NCBI GenBank assembly: GCA_030743915.1
Contig: JASLRP010000158.1
Span: 1 to 13,258, forward strand
DNA: 13,258 bases
Source of the DNA: SAR202 cluster bacterium
GTDB taxonomy: Bacteria > Chloroflexota > Dehalococcoidia > Lucifugimonadales > UBA1123
Reading direction: 5' to 3'
The notes below the pieces were generated by a model. That model was given only the letters and a program-made list of their open reading frames with translations, had not been told where the DNA came from and did no database searches. Each line of letters begins with the position of its first letter. Position 1 is the stretch's first letter. The translations under genes were made by a program, and so were the position numbers. Shown here piece by piece: positions 6,151 to 12,359 of this stretch.

Positions 6151-7796
6151 GATTGTTCATCCTCCCTTTGGTCCACAATTCGGGCGCCCATCAACTGGGC
6201 TGCGCGAACAAGGTGGCTCTGGTTGGCCTGTTTACGCGTGGGGCCGCTGTTTTCGGTTGATAGTTCGCCGACTATCTCATAATCGGCTCCCATTGCCTTA
6301 TTTATGATAGCGCTCACTTCCCGTCGGACGCCGGGATTATCCATCTCGCCTTTGAAGCGATCGTAATGGCTTTCATGGGGGAAGGGAGCCACGATGCGAC
6401 TGCCGTCCAATGACACGCCTTTGGCGCTTCTCAAGACCGGTCCCAGCTTGAACCTGTTCCCTGTGTTTCGCAGGTCACGCAAAATCTGGGGCCACTGAAC
6501 GGTGAGCCTTGCGGCGGGATCTTCCGGCAAAGGCTCCGACGAATCTCGACGAGGCGGAGGTCGAGGCGACGGTCTGTTGTCGGGTTGGCGCTGCTGGGGC
6601 GGCCTGGACGGAGCAGAGTTATTGTTCTGATACGAATTCGGGGCCGCGTTTCTGGCGGGTTGTTGCTGAACCGGCCGGTTGTTTTGAGTTTGCGGGGCGG
6701 GCGCCGCCTGGCGGACGGGCTCTGGCGCCAGACTAGACTCGACCAACGCCAGTTCCAGTGGCAGAGGGGACGAACTATCGTGTCTCATGTCCGCCGAACT
6801 GAACGCTTTGATCGCCTTCAGCAGGTGAGACAACTCCGAACCAGACGCCACTTCCTGGATTTTCGTCGTCACCTCGTCTGAGTAACCCAATTCGCTGGCC
6901 GAGCCTGACTTGACCAGCATTACGGCCCTCAGGAATTCTGTGACGCTCCGTTGAAGCTGACGGAGGTCCGCTCCGGAGTTCGACACTTCGTTTATCGTGG
7001 CAAGGCCCTCCCCGACCGATTTAGCCACCACATGCTCGGCCAACTTGAGCGCTTCGGCGTCCCCGCCAAGACCCAGCATCTCACGTATCTGGTCGCCTTG
7101 CAGCGACGAGCCATATGAAACGACGGCCTGCTCCAGAAGGTTCTCCGCGTCTCTGAGGCTTCCGGTGGCAGACCTGGCGAGAATTTCGAGAGCTTCTTCG
7201 GTCGCTTGAACGCTCTCGGCTTCGCATAGTTCCGCCAGCTTTTGGCTCATTGCGCTCAGGGGAACTCTGCGGAAATCGTGTCTCTGGCAACGCGAAATAA
7301 TCGTCAGCGGAACCTTGTGAGCCTCCGTTGTCGCCAGGATGAATATGGCGTGGTCGGGTGGCTCTTCCAGGGTTTTGAGCAAGGCGTTAAACGCCTGCTC
7401 GGTGAGCATATGAACTTCGTCAACAATATAGACCTTGTATCGAAACTCGTTGGGAGCGAAGTTGATCTTGTCGCTCAGAGATCTGATGTCGTCGATGCCT
7501 CGATTACTGGCTCCGTCGATCTCAATGAGGTCCAGCGCCCTGCCCTCGCTGATCGAAACGCAGGCGTCGCATGTGTTATCAGGTTCGCCATCAACTGGCG
7601 AAGTGCAATTGACGGCCTTGGCCAGTATCCTGGCCGTGCTGGTTTTGCCTGTGCCTCGCGGGCCGCAAAGCAAATACGCGTGGGAAATCCGGTTAGTCGC
7701 CACCGCTCGTTGAAGCGTCTGGGTAACCGACTCTTGGCCCACCACGTCGGTGAGTCTTTGGGGTCGCCACTTTCGGTATAGCACCTTGCTGGTCAT
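6147..7796 (-). CDS. dnaX: DNA polymerase III subunit gamma/tau (clamp loader ATPase)
   Basis: The AAA+ motor of the clamp loader, which loads the beta clamp during replication. Of 549 residues, ~1-360 are the gamma part. Walker A is GPRGTGKT (45-52), Walker B is VYIVDEVH (122-129), sensor 1 is in ILATTEAHK, and the SRC trigger with the arginine finger is at 168-170. The zinc module has C64, C76 and C79, but the position equivalent to the first Cys of the usual C-x2-C-x2-C triplet is Asp73, so one ligand looks replaced. A Pro/Gln/Asn/Arg-rich linker runs ~358-420, followed by a small folded tail (~425-510), the tau-type extension. I see no slippery A-run plus hairpin at the gamma/tau boundary, so no programmed frameshift is proposed. 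The start ATG is three bases past the ybeY stop, with GGAAGA upstream inside ybeY. Confidence 0.96.
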   Translation of the reverse strand: MTSKVLYRKWRPQRLTDVVGQESVTQTLQRAVATNRISHAYLLCGPRGTGKTSTARILAKAVNCTSPVDGEPDNTCDACVSISEGRALDLIEIDGASNRGIDDIRSLSDKINFAPNEFRYKVYIVDEVHMLTEQAFNALLKTLEEPPDHAIFILATTEAHKVPLTIISRCQRHDFRRVPLSAMSQKLAELCEAESVQATEEALEILARSATGSLRDAENLLEQAVVSYGSSLQGDQIREMLGLGGDAEALKLAEHVVAKSVGEGLATINEVSNSGADLRQLQRSVTEFLRAVMLVKSGSASELGYSDEVTTKIQEVASGSELSHLLKAIKAFSSADMRHDSSSPLPLELALVESSLAPEPVRQAAPAPQTQNNRPVQQQPARNAAPNSYQNNNSAPSRPPQQRQPDNRPSPRPPPRRDSSEPLPEDPAARLTVQWPQILRDLRNTGNRFKLGPVLRSAKGVSLDGSRIVAPFPHESHYDRFKGEMDNPGVRREVSAIINKAMGADYEIVGELSTENSGPTRKQANQSHLVRAAQLMGARIVDQREDEQS

Positions 7797-7799
7797 AAC

Positions 7800-8348
7800 T
7801 TATCTTCCAGGTCCGGCTTCTATCAAGTAACCGCCAGACTCGATTGCGGCGAACGCCTTCTCTTCCCAGATTTTCATCTCCGCCGCCTCGTCATCATCCT
7901 CATGATCGTAACCTAACAGATGCAAAATGCCGTGGGCAAGGAGAACAACCAATTCCTTTTCGACGGTATGCTCGGCCTGCGAAGCCTGTCGTTCGGCCTG
8001 AGGATAAGAAATAACGATCTCGCCCAGATCTGTTTCCATCGCGGGCGGTAGGATGAATTCATCAGCCATCGCAGGCTCTGGCTTCTGATCCTCGTCACCA
8101 TAGAATGTCCCAGAGTGAGCATACGAAAACGAAAGGACGTCCGTCGTCTCGTCGAGACCTCGGTGGGTCCTGTTCAACTCTGCAACTGTGTCATCATCAG
8201 TGATGACCACGCTCAGACCTTCTCCAGACACGCCGACACCGTCCAACGCAGCCGCGGCGACATGACCAATCCACCCACCATCAATGAGATGGGATTGCTC
8301 CTCGAATACCTGAACTGAGACGTTTGGGGGGGGCGACGAAATGGACAA
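7800..8348 (-). CDS. ybeY: Endoribonuclease YbeY (rRNA maturation factor)
   Basis: A zinc-dependent single-strand endoribonuclease needed for 16S rRNA 3' end maturation and ribosome quality control. The signature H-x3-H-x5-H is intact at H139, H143 and H149 (AHGILHLLGYDHED). The conserved NRTHRGLDETTDVLSF (59-74) precedes LGEIVIS (108-114). Between these two blocks are 33 mostly acidic and proline-rich residues, about 20 more than in E. coli YbeY, probably a surface loop; total length 182. The start is TTG at 8348, with AAAGG about 8 bases upstream; a run of eight Gs on the plus strand (8326-8333) encodes the Ser-Pro-Pro-Pro N-terminus. It is the first gene of the operon and ends two bases before dnaX. 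Confidence 0.94.
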   Translation of the reverse strand: MSISSPPPNVSVQVFEEQSHLIDGGWIGHVAAAALDGVGVSGEGLSVVITDDDTVAELNRTHRGLDETTDVLSFSYAHSGTFYGDEDQKPEPAMADEFILPPAMETDLGEIVISYPQAERQASQAEHTVEKELVVLLAHGILHLLGYDHEDDDEAAEMKIWEEKAFAAIESGGYLIEAGPGR

Positions 8349-8374
8349 TGACGAACCTTTGGTCTAATGCTATC

Positions 8375-8380
8375 ATTATA
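8375..8380 (-). promoter_or_regulatory. -10 box of the ybeY-dnaX-ebfC-recR-recO operon
   Basis: The minus strand reads a perfect TATAAT 27 bases before the ybeY TTG, leaving a leader of about 20 bases with the ribosome binding site. The -35 region at 17 bases spacing (8398-8403) reads AGGCAC and is poor, so an activator or a relaxed -35 is likely. Confidence 0.5.
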
Positions 8381-8433
8381 CCTCGAATACGGCCTTCGTG
8401 CCTGATTTTGACTCTCAATTCTGGGATTCTGCT

Positions 8434-8997
8434 TTGCTTGCATGTCCGCGAAATATAGGTCTTCTGACTCTGGGCTTGATGGCGCTGACGTTGGCAGCCT
8501 GCTCTCAACAGGATGCACAAACTGACGGTCCGGCGCCGTCTGAATCGTTGCCTGACATTCTTGTGACAAGCAACGCATTTAGCGGCGGAGATTCCATCCC
8601 GAAACTTCACACATGCGACGGCGCCGACGTCTCCCCAACGTTGAGTTGGAACGGCGTCCCGACCGGCGCCCAAAGTCTGGCTTTGATTATGGATGATCCT
8701 GACGCGCCCGGTGGAACCTGGGTGCATTGGGTGGTTTACGGACTGCCGTCCGATCTGGGATCTCTGGCGCATGACGCATATCCAACTTCTGCGGTTGGAG
8801 GGTCCAACGATTTTGGCGACACTGGTTATGGTGGTCCCTGCCCTCCCTCCGGCCCCGCGCACCGATATTTCTTCAAACTGTACGTCCTGGACTCAATCAT
8901 CGACCTGGAGCAAGGAGCAACCAAATCCCAACTTCTGGAGGCTATGAACGGCCACATTCTCGCTCAGGGGACGCTGATGGGGACCTACCAACGTTAA
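8434..8997 (+). CDS. YbhB/YbcL family (PEBP-like) lipoprotein
   Basis: A phosphatidylethanolamine-binding/Raf-kinase-inhibitor-like domain protein, probably anchored outside the membrane as a lipoprotein. Numbered from TTG 8434, a short N-region with one Arg, a hydrophobic stretch and the lipobox LAAC (Cys23) form a type II signal peptide. The PEBP pocket motifs follow: MDDPDAP (~86-92), GTWVHWVVYGLP (~94-105) and GGPCPPSGPAHRYFF (~133-147). I prefer TTG 8434, which has GGGA seven bases upstream, over GTG 8398, which would add 12 acidic and aromatic residues ahead of the signal peptide and has no ribosome binding site. The natural ligand of bacterial YbhB-type proteins is not settled. It ends 23 bases before the enolase-family gene on the same strand, so the two are probably co-transcribed. 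No convincing plus-strand promoter was found in the short divergent gap to ybeY. Confidence 0.87.
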   Translation: MLACPRNIGLLTLGLMALTLAACSQQDAQTDGPAPSESLPDILVTSNAFSGGDSIPKLHTCDGADVSPTLSWNGVPTGAQSLALIMDDPDAPGGTWVHWVVYGLPSDLGSLAHDAYPTSAVGGSNDFGDTGYGGPCPPSGPAHRYFFKLYVLDSIIDLEQGATKSQLLEAMNGHILAQGTLMGTYQR

Positions 8998-9020
8998 TTC
9001 AAGAATAGAGGAACTGACAT

Positions 9021-10163
9021 ATGAAAATCACCGACCTGACCATTCACCGCATGTCCGCTGTCCCCGAGAAGAACGACGGGACCAACTGGCTTTTTGTGCG
9101 TATCGAGACTGACTCTGGCATACACGGCATCGGCGAGGGCAGCCTCCAGTACAAAGACGCTGGCCTTGCCGCCGAATTGAACGAGTTCAAACGATTCATT
9201 ATCGGCAAAGACCCTTTCGAGATTGAGAACATCTGGACGTCGCTGTATCGCCGGGTCACGTGGGCTGGCGGCCCGGTGACGATGAGCGCGATCAGCGCCA
9301 TCGACCTCGCCCTGTGGGACATCAAGGGCAAAGCTCTGGGCGTCCCCGTGTATGAACTGCTTGGCGGCAAATATCGCGAGACGGTCCGTATATATGCTAA
9401 TGGCTGGTTTGCCGGCTGCGAGACTGCTGAACAGCACGTCGAAGCGGCGCTGAAGATTGTCGAGGCTGGCTACCGAGCTCTGAAATTCTACCCGTTCAAA
9501 GGCCCACAGGTGATCACGCCGGAGCGTATGGAACACGGCATCGAGCTTGTCAGGGCCGTTCGTGACGCTGTCGGGCCGCTTGTCGAGATCGGAATTGACA
9601 TACGCTCTCGCCTGGACATGTGGAGCGTGTCCAGGGTCGCGCAACTCCTGGAACCCTACAACATCGCTTGGCTGGAGGAGCCAGTGATGTTCGACAACGT
9701 TGACGCCATCAGCGCGTTGGCGCGTTCTCTCAGGGTGCCAGTTGCCACAGGCGAGCAGCTATTCAATCGTTGGGAATTCAGGCCGTTGCTGGAACAAAAC
9801 GCTGTCAAGATCATCCAGCCTGACATCTGCCATGCGGGGGGAATCTCAGAGTTGAAGAAGATCGCCACGGCAGCCGAAACGTACTATGTCAGCGTTGCGC
9901 CCCACAACTCCAACGGTCCGATTTCGACGGTCGCGAGCCTCCATCTGGACACCTGCATACCCAACTGTTTCATGCAGGAGGTGTTCGTGAACTTCCTGCC
10001 CAGGTACGAGGCTGTGTTGACGAACCCACTGGTCATCGAGGATGGCCATGCGTCGCCACCTGCAGGCCCGGGATGGGGCACAGACATCGATCTTGAGGCG
10101 TTAAAACAGTATCCGCCCAACGATTATGTGACCGTCGAGTCAGAACCGTATACGGCGTTCTGA
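9021..10163 (+). CDS. Enolase-superfamily dehydratase-like enzyme (mandelate racemase/galactonate dehydratase group)
   Basis: A 380-residue, probably cytosolic Mg-dependent enzyme of the mandelate racemase/muconate lactonizing group. These enzymes abstract the proton alpha to a carboxylate, most often to dehydrate sugar acids. The N-terminal capping domain (~1-125) includes SAIDLALWDIKGKALGVPVYELLGG (92-116). The barrel carries metal ligands D193, the EEP pair (E219/E220) and E245 in GEQ. A His295 in APHN and Asp268 in QPDI form the usual His-Asp acid/base dyad. Galactonate and mannonate dehydratases normally have Asp-x-His at the first ligand; here it is D193-x-R195, so the second catalytic His is missing and the substrate cannot be assigned. 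The start has GAGGA about 9 bases upstream. Such paralogues are numerous in SAR202 Chloroflexota, where breakdown of resistant organic acids is proposed. It converges on hflC with a 24-base gap. Confidence 0.88.
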   Translation: MKITDLTIHRMSAVPEKNDGTNWLFVRIETDSGIHGIGEGSLQYKDAGLAAELNEFKRFIIGKDPFEIENIWTSLYRRVTWAGGPVTMSAISAIDLALWDIKGKALGVPVYELLGGKYRETVRIYANGWFAGCETAEQHVEAALKIVEAGYRALKFYPFKGPQVITPERMEHGIELVRAVRDAVGPLVEIGIDIRSRLDMWSVSRVAQLLEPYNIAWLEEPVMFDNVDAISALARSLRVPVATGEQLFNRWEFRPLLEQNAVKIIQPDICHAGGISELKKIATAAETYYVSVAPHNSNGPISTVASLHLDTCIPNCFMQEVFVNFLPRYEAVLTNPLVIEDGHASPPAGPGWGTDIDLEALKQYPPNDYVTVESEPYTAF

Positions 10164-10187
10164 CGAGCGACGTTCGCAGGAAACCAG

Positions 10188-11072
10188 CTAGTTTTCAGTC
10201 GGCGCGGCAGGCAATCCTGCGGGTGACTGGAGGAACTGGAACAGATCACTGTCCGCGGGGACAACGATCGTGGACTTCTCTGCGAATATGTTCTGGTAGG
10301 CTTCCAGGCTCCTCTGGAACGAGTAGAAATCGAGGTCAGACCCGATGGCGTCTGCGAATATCTGCACGGCCTGGGCTTCGCCTTCACCTCGTGTGATATT
10401 GGCTGTTTTCTCAGCGTTTGCGACAATGATAGTCGCTTGCCTGTCCACGTCGGCCCGAACGGTCGCGTCGATCTCGGCGCCCTCGGCTCGTTCCTTGTCG
10501 GCCTTCCTCTTGCGCTCGGCCTGCATGCGGGCGTACACGCTTTCGGCAATTTCGGGCGGGAAGTCGGCGCGTTTGATCCGCACGTCAACCAACTCGATAC
10601 CGAACTCAGCCAGTTTCGGCTTGGAGTTTTCTCGAATTCTTGCCATGATGGGTTCGCGGCTCGTGGTGATAATCTCGGCCTGGTTGTCTCCGGCGATTTC
10701 GGCTCTCATCTCTGAGGAGATGATGTCCACTGCGCGGGAGGCCGCCTGGGATTCGGTTCTGACCGTTTCACGGAACAGGCTGGGGTTAACGATTCGCCCC
10801 CTGGCGTACACGTCGATAATCAGGCGTTTTTTGTCTTTCGTCAGCAGTGAATCGGGCGGAGCGTCAAATATCAGCAACCGCTTCTCAAAGTATGTCACCG
10901 AATCGACAAACGGCGTTTTAGCATAGAGGCCGGCGTTCTTGACCTCTTGCTGGATTTCACCGAAACGTGTGACGATGGCGACCTGCTTCTCGTCTACCAC
11001 GAAGAATATCTGTGGTCCGAGGATTCCCGCGGCCAGCGCTCCAATAACTAACAGGACTGCAACGAATTTCAT
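10188..11072 (-). CDS. hflC: HflC, SPFH/Band 7 membrane protein (modulator of FtsH protease)
   Basis: Pairs with HflK to form the large periplasm/outer-face cage that binds FtsH and tempers its proteolysis of membrane proteins. The 294-residue product starts with one membrane helix (~2-23) followed by the SPFH domain opening FFVVDEKQVAIVTRFGEI (23-40). The HflC hallmark IKRADFPPEIAESVYARMQAER lies at ~166-187. A long charged helix (~185-245) is followed by a hydrophobic segment near VVPADSDLFQFL (270-281). It starts nine bases after the hflK stop, with only a weak AGG overlapping that stop, so translation may be coupled to hflK. The lone pair without ftsH beside it is common. Confidence 0.93.
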   Translation of the reverse strand: MKFVAVLLVIGALAAGILGPQIFFVVDEKQVAIVTRFGEIQQEVKNAGLYAKTPFVDSVTYFEKRLLIFDAPPDSLLTKDKKRLIIDVYARGRIVNPSLFRETVRTESQAASRAVDIISSEMRAEIAGDNQAEIITTSREPIMARIRENSKPKLAEFGIELVDVRIKRADFPPEIAESVYARMQAERKRKADKERAEGAEIDATVRADVDRQATIIVANAEKTANITRGEGEAQAVQIFADAIGSDLDFYSFQRSLEAYQNIFAEKSTIVVPADSDLFQFLQSPAGLPAAPTEN

Positions 11073-11081
11073 ATCAATTAC

Positions 11082-12140
11082 CTATGGTTGGTTCAGGCCG
11101 AATTCGGCCGGAAGATCGCTGGTTTGTTCAGTCAGGGGCAGGAATTGCAAAAGCCCTCCACCGGCTTCTTCAGACACCACGTATTTTGTGATGCCCGGGA
11201 GAATACCTTCCATCGCTTCCAGATAAAGCCTTTGGCGAGTGACCGAAGGCGCTTTCTTGTACTCTTCCAGAATCGAAAGGAACCGGGCAGCTTGACCTTC
11301 CGCCAACGCGACCTTCTCCTGCTTGAAAGCTTCAGCTCCTTGGGTAAGCGCGGCAGCCTGACCTCTGGACCGAGGGAGAATGTCTTCTTTGTAAGCGTCA
11401 GCCAGGTTGATTATTCTGGCCTTGTCCTCCTGAGCGCGGACCACCTCGTCGAAGGCGTCCTTGACTTGTTCAGGCGCGAAAACGTTCAGCAGTTTCACTT
11501 CACGAATGTTGATGCCGGTCTGGTAGGAGTCCATCAGGTTTTGCAACAGCAATTTGGTATCCGCCTGAATGTCCTCCTTGCCATCGGTTAGCACGTCATC
11601 AATCGGGCGACTGCCAACGATCTGTCGCAGAGCGGTTTCGGTGGCATCTACGATGGTCGCGCCTTCTGGATCAACCGACTTGTACAGGAAGAGCTCCAAA
11701 TCTTTGATGTCGAACTGCACCAGCAACTGCACGTCCACGATGTTCGGAGCTTCACCGGGCAGGCCTGATTCGTCGGCGTCTCCGGTTATCATCAGAGACT
11801 CCAGCAGCACGGGCGTTCCGCCGCGCACGCCAATCTCCAGCCTCCGAATTTCGTCAACCTGGACAATGTCACGGGCACCGATAGGCGTAGGCCAGTACCA
11901 GTGCAAGCCCGGCCCCTGGATGCTGTTGAACCTGCCGAGTTTTCGCAGCGCCGCTTCCTCGCCCGGCTGCACGGTATAGAAACCCGTGCCGAGCCATACG
12001 GCAAACGCTCCCACGATCACAACGACAACCGCCGTCGCTCCGATTCCGCCGCCGCCGCCAAGGCGGAAACGACTGAATGCCTTCTTGACACGTTCTAATA
12101 TTTGTTCGAAGTTTACTTCTGGCTCTTCAGGCCTGTACAT
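11082..12140 (-). CDS. hflK: HflK, SPFH/Band 7 membrane protein (modulator of FtsH protease)
   Basis: Partner of HflC. The 352-residue product has a short N-terminal cytosolic part with a Gly-rich patch (29-33), as in other HflK proteins. One membrane helix follows (~35-54), then the SPFH domain opening YTVQPGEEAALRKLGRF (55-71) with GPGLHWYWPTPIG shortly after. The long helical region contains NLADAYKEDILPRSRGQAAALTQGAEAF, a typical HflK stretch. It starts at ATG 12140 with a GGGGGA ribosome binding site four bases upstream and is the first gene of the hflK-hflC operon. Order and orientation (K before C) match most bacteria. Confidence 0.93.
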   Translation of the reverse strand: MYRPEEPEVNFEQILERVKKAFSRFRLGGGGGIGATAVVVVIVGAFAVWLGTGFYTVQPGEEAALRKLGRFNSIQGPGLHWYWPTPIGARDIVQVDEIRRLEIGVRGGTPVLLESLMITGDADESGLPGEAPNIVDVQLLVQFDIKDLELFLYKSVDPEGATIVDATETALRQIVGSRPIDDVLTDGKEDIQADTKLLLQNLMDSYQTGINIREVKLLNVFAPEQVKDAFDEVVRAQEDKARIINLADAYKEDILPRSRGQAAALTQGAEAFKQEKVALAEGQAARFLSILEEYKKAPSVTRQRLYLEAMEGILPGITKYVVSEEAGGGLLQFLPLTEQTSDLPAEFGLNQP

Positions 12141-12175
12141 TTGTCCCCCGTTTTCTGAGGATATTTGTTGGGTAT

Positions 12176-12184
12176 ATTATCACA
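12176..12184 (-). promoter_or_regulatory. Extended -10 promoter of hflK-hflC
   Basis: The minus strand reads TGTGATAAT, that is TG-N followed by GATAAT (5 of 6 to consensus), about 36 bases before the hflK ATG. A TTAACA at 12201-12206 could be a -35 but is 19 bases away, so the extended TG motif probably matters more. Confidence 0.4.
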
Positions 12185-12230
12185 CCCATCTGAGGCGTAA
12201 TGTTAAGGAAAATCGACTTTAAGATCATGG

Positions 12231-12315
12231 CAAAAGATTGCTTCAATCAGCGTAATTATCATTGTGCCATACAAATTTGGCTCTGCACAGGTTAATATCG
12301 GACGACAATTACGCT
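12231..12315 (-). terminator. Folded RNA element, likely terminator of the metallopeptidase gene
   Basis: On the minus strand the 14 bases at 12315-12302 pair with 12262-12249; nine pairs at the base are Watson-Crick in a row, and the two mismatches seen as plus-strand DNA become G-U wobbles in minus-strand RNA. The 39-base loop can fold further through GCC/GGC and TGT/ACA. The stem abuts a second small hairpin (GATTG-AAG-CAATC, 12248-12236) followed by TTTTG. It begins 45 bases past the metallopeptidase stop and lies upstream of the hflK promoter, so a terminator is the simplest reading. Confidence 0.45.
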
Positions 12316-12359
12316 CACAATTGATACGTTTCACCTTGATTCGATGGTTTCCGGCCCCA

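Noticed and set aside
5179..6282. Long plus-strand frame of 367 codons across recR and ebfC
   Set aside because: It is antisense to two clear conserved genes, has no family motifs and a His/Arg/Leu-heavy composition typical of an opposite-strand shadow.
8408..8413. TTGACT as a -35 box for the lipoprotein gene
   Set aside because: No -10-like hexamer at 16-18 bases; the position falls at or past the start codon.
8398..8433. GTG 8398 as the start of the PEBP lipoprotein
   Set aside because: No ribosome binding site, and it adds an acidic, aromatic stretch before the signal peptide; TTG 8434 gives a normal lipoprotein signal.
8994..9644. Minus-strand frame of 216 codons antisense to the enolase-family gene
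   Set aside because: The plus strand encodes intact enolase-superfamily motifs here; the opposite frame shows none.
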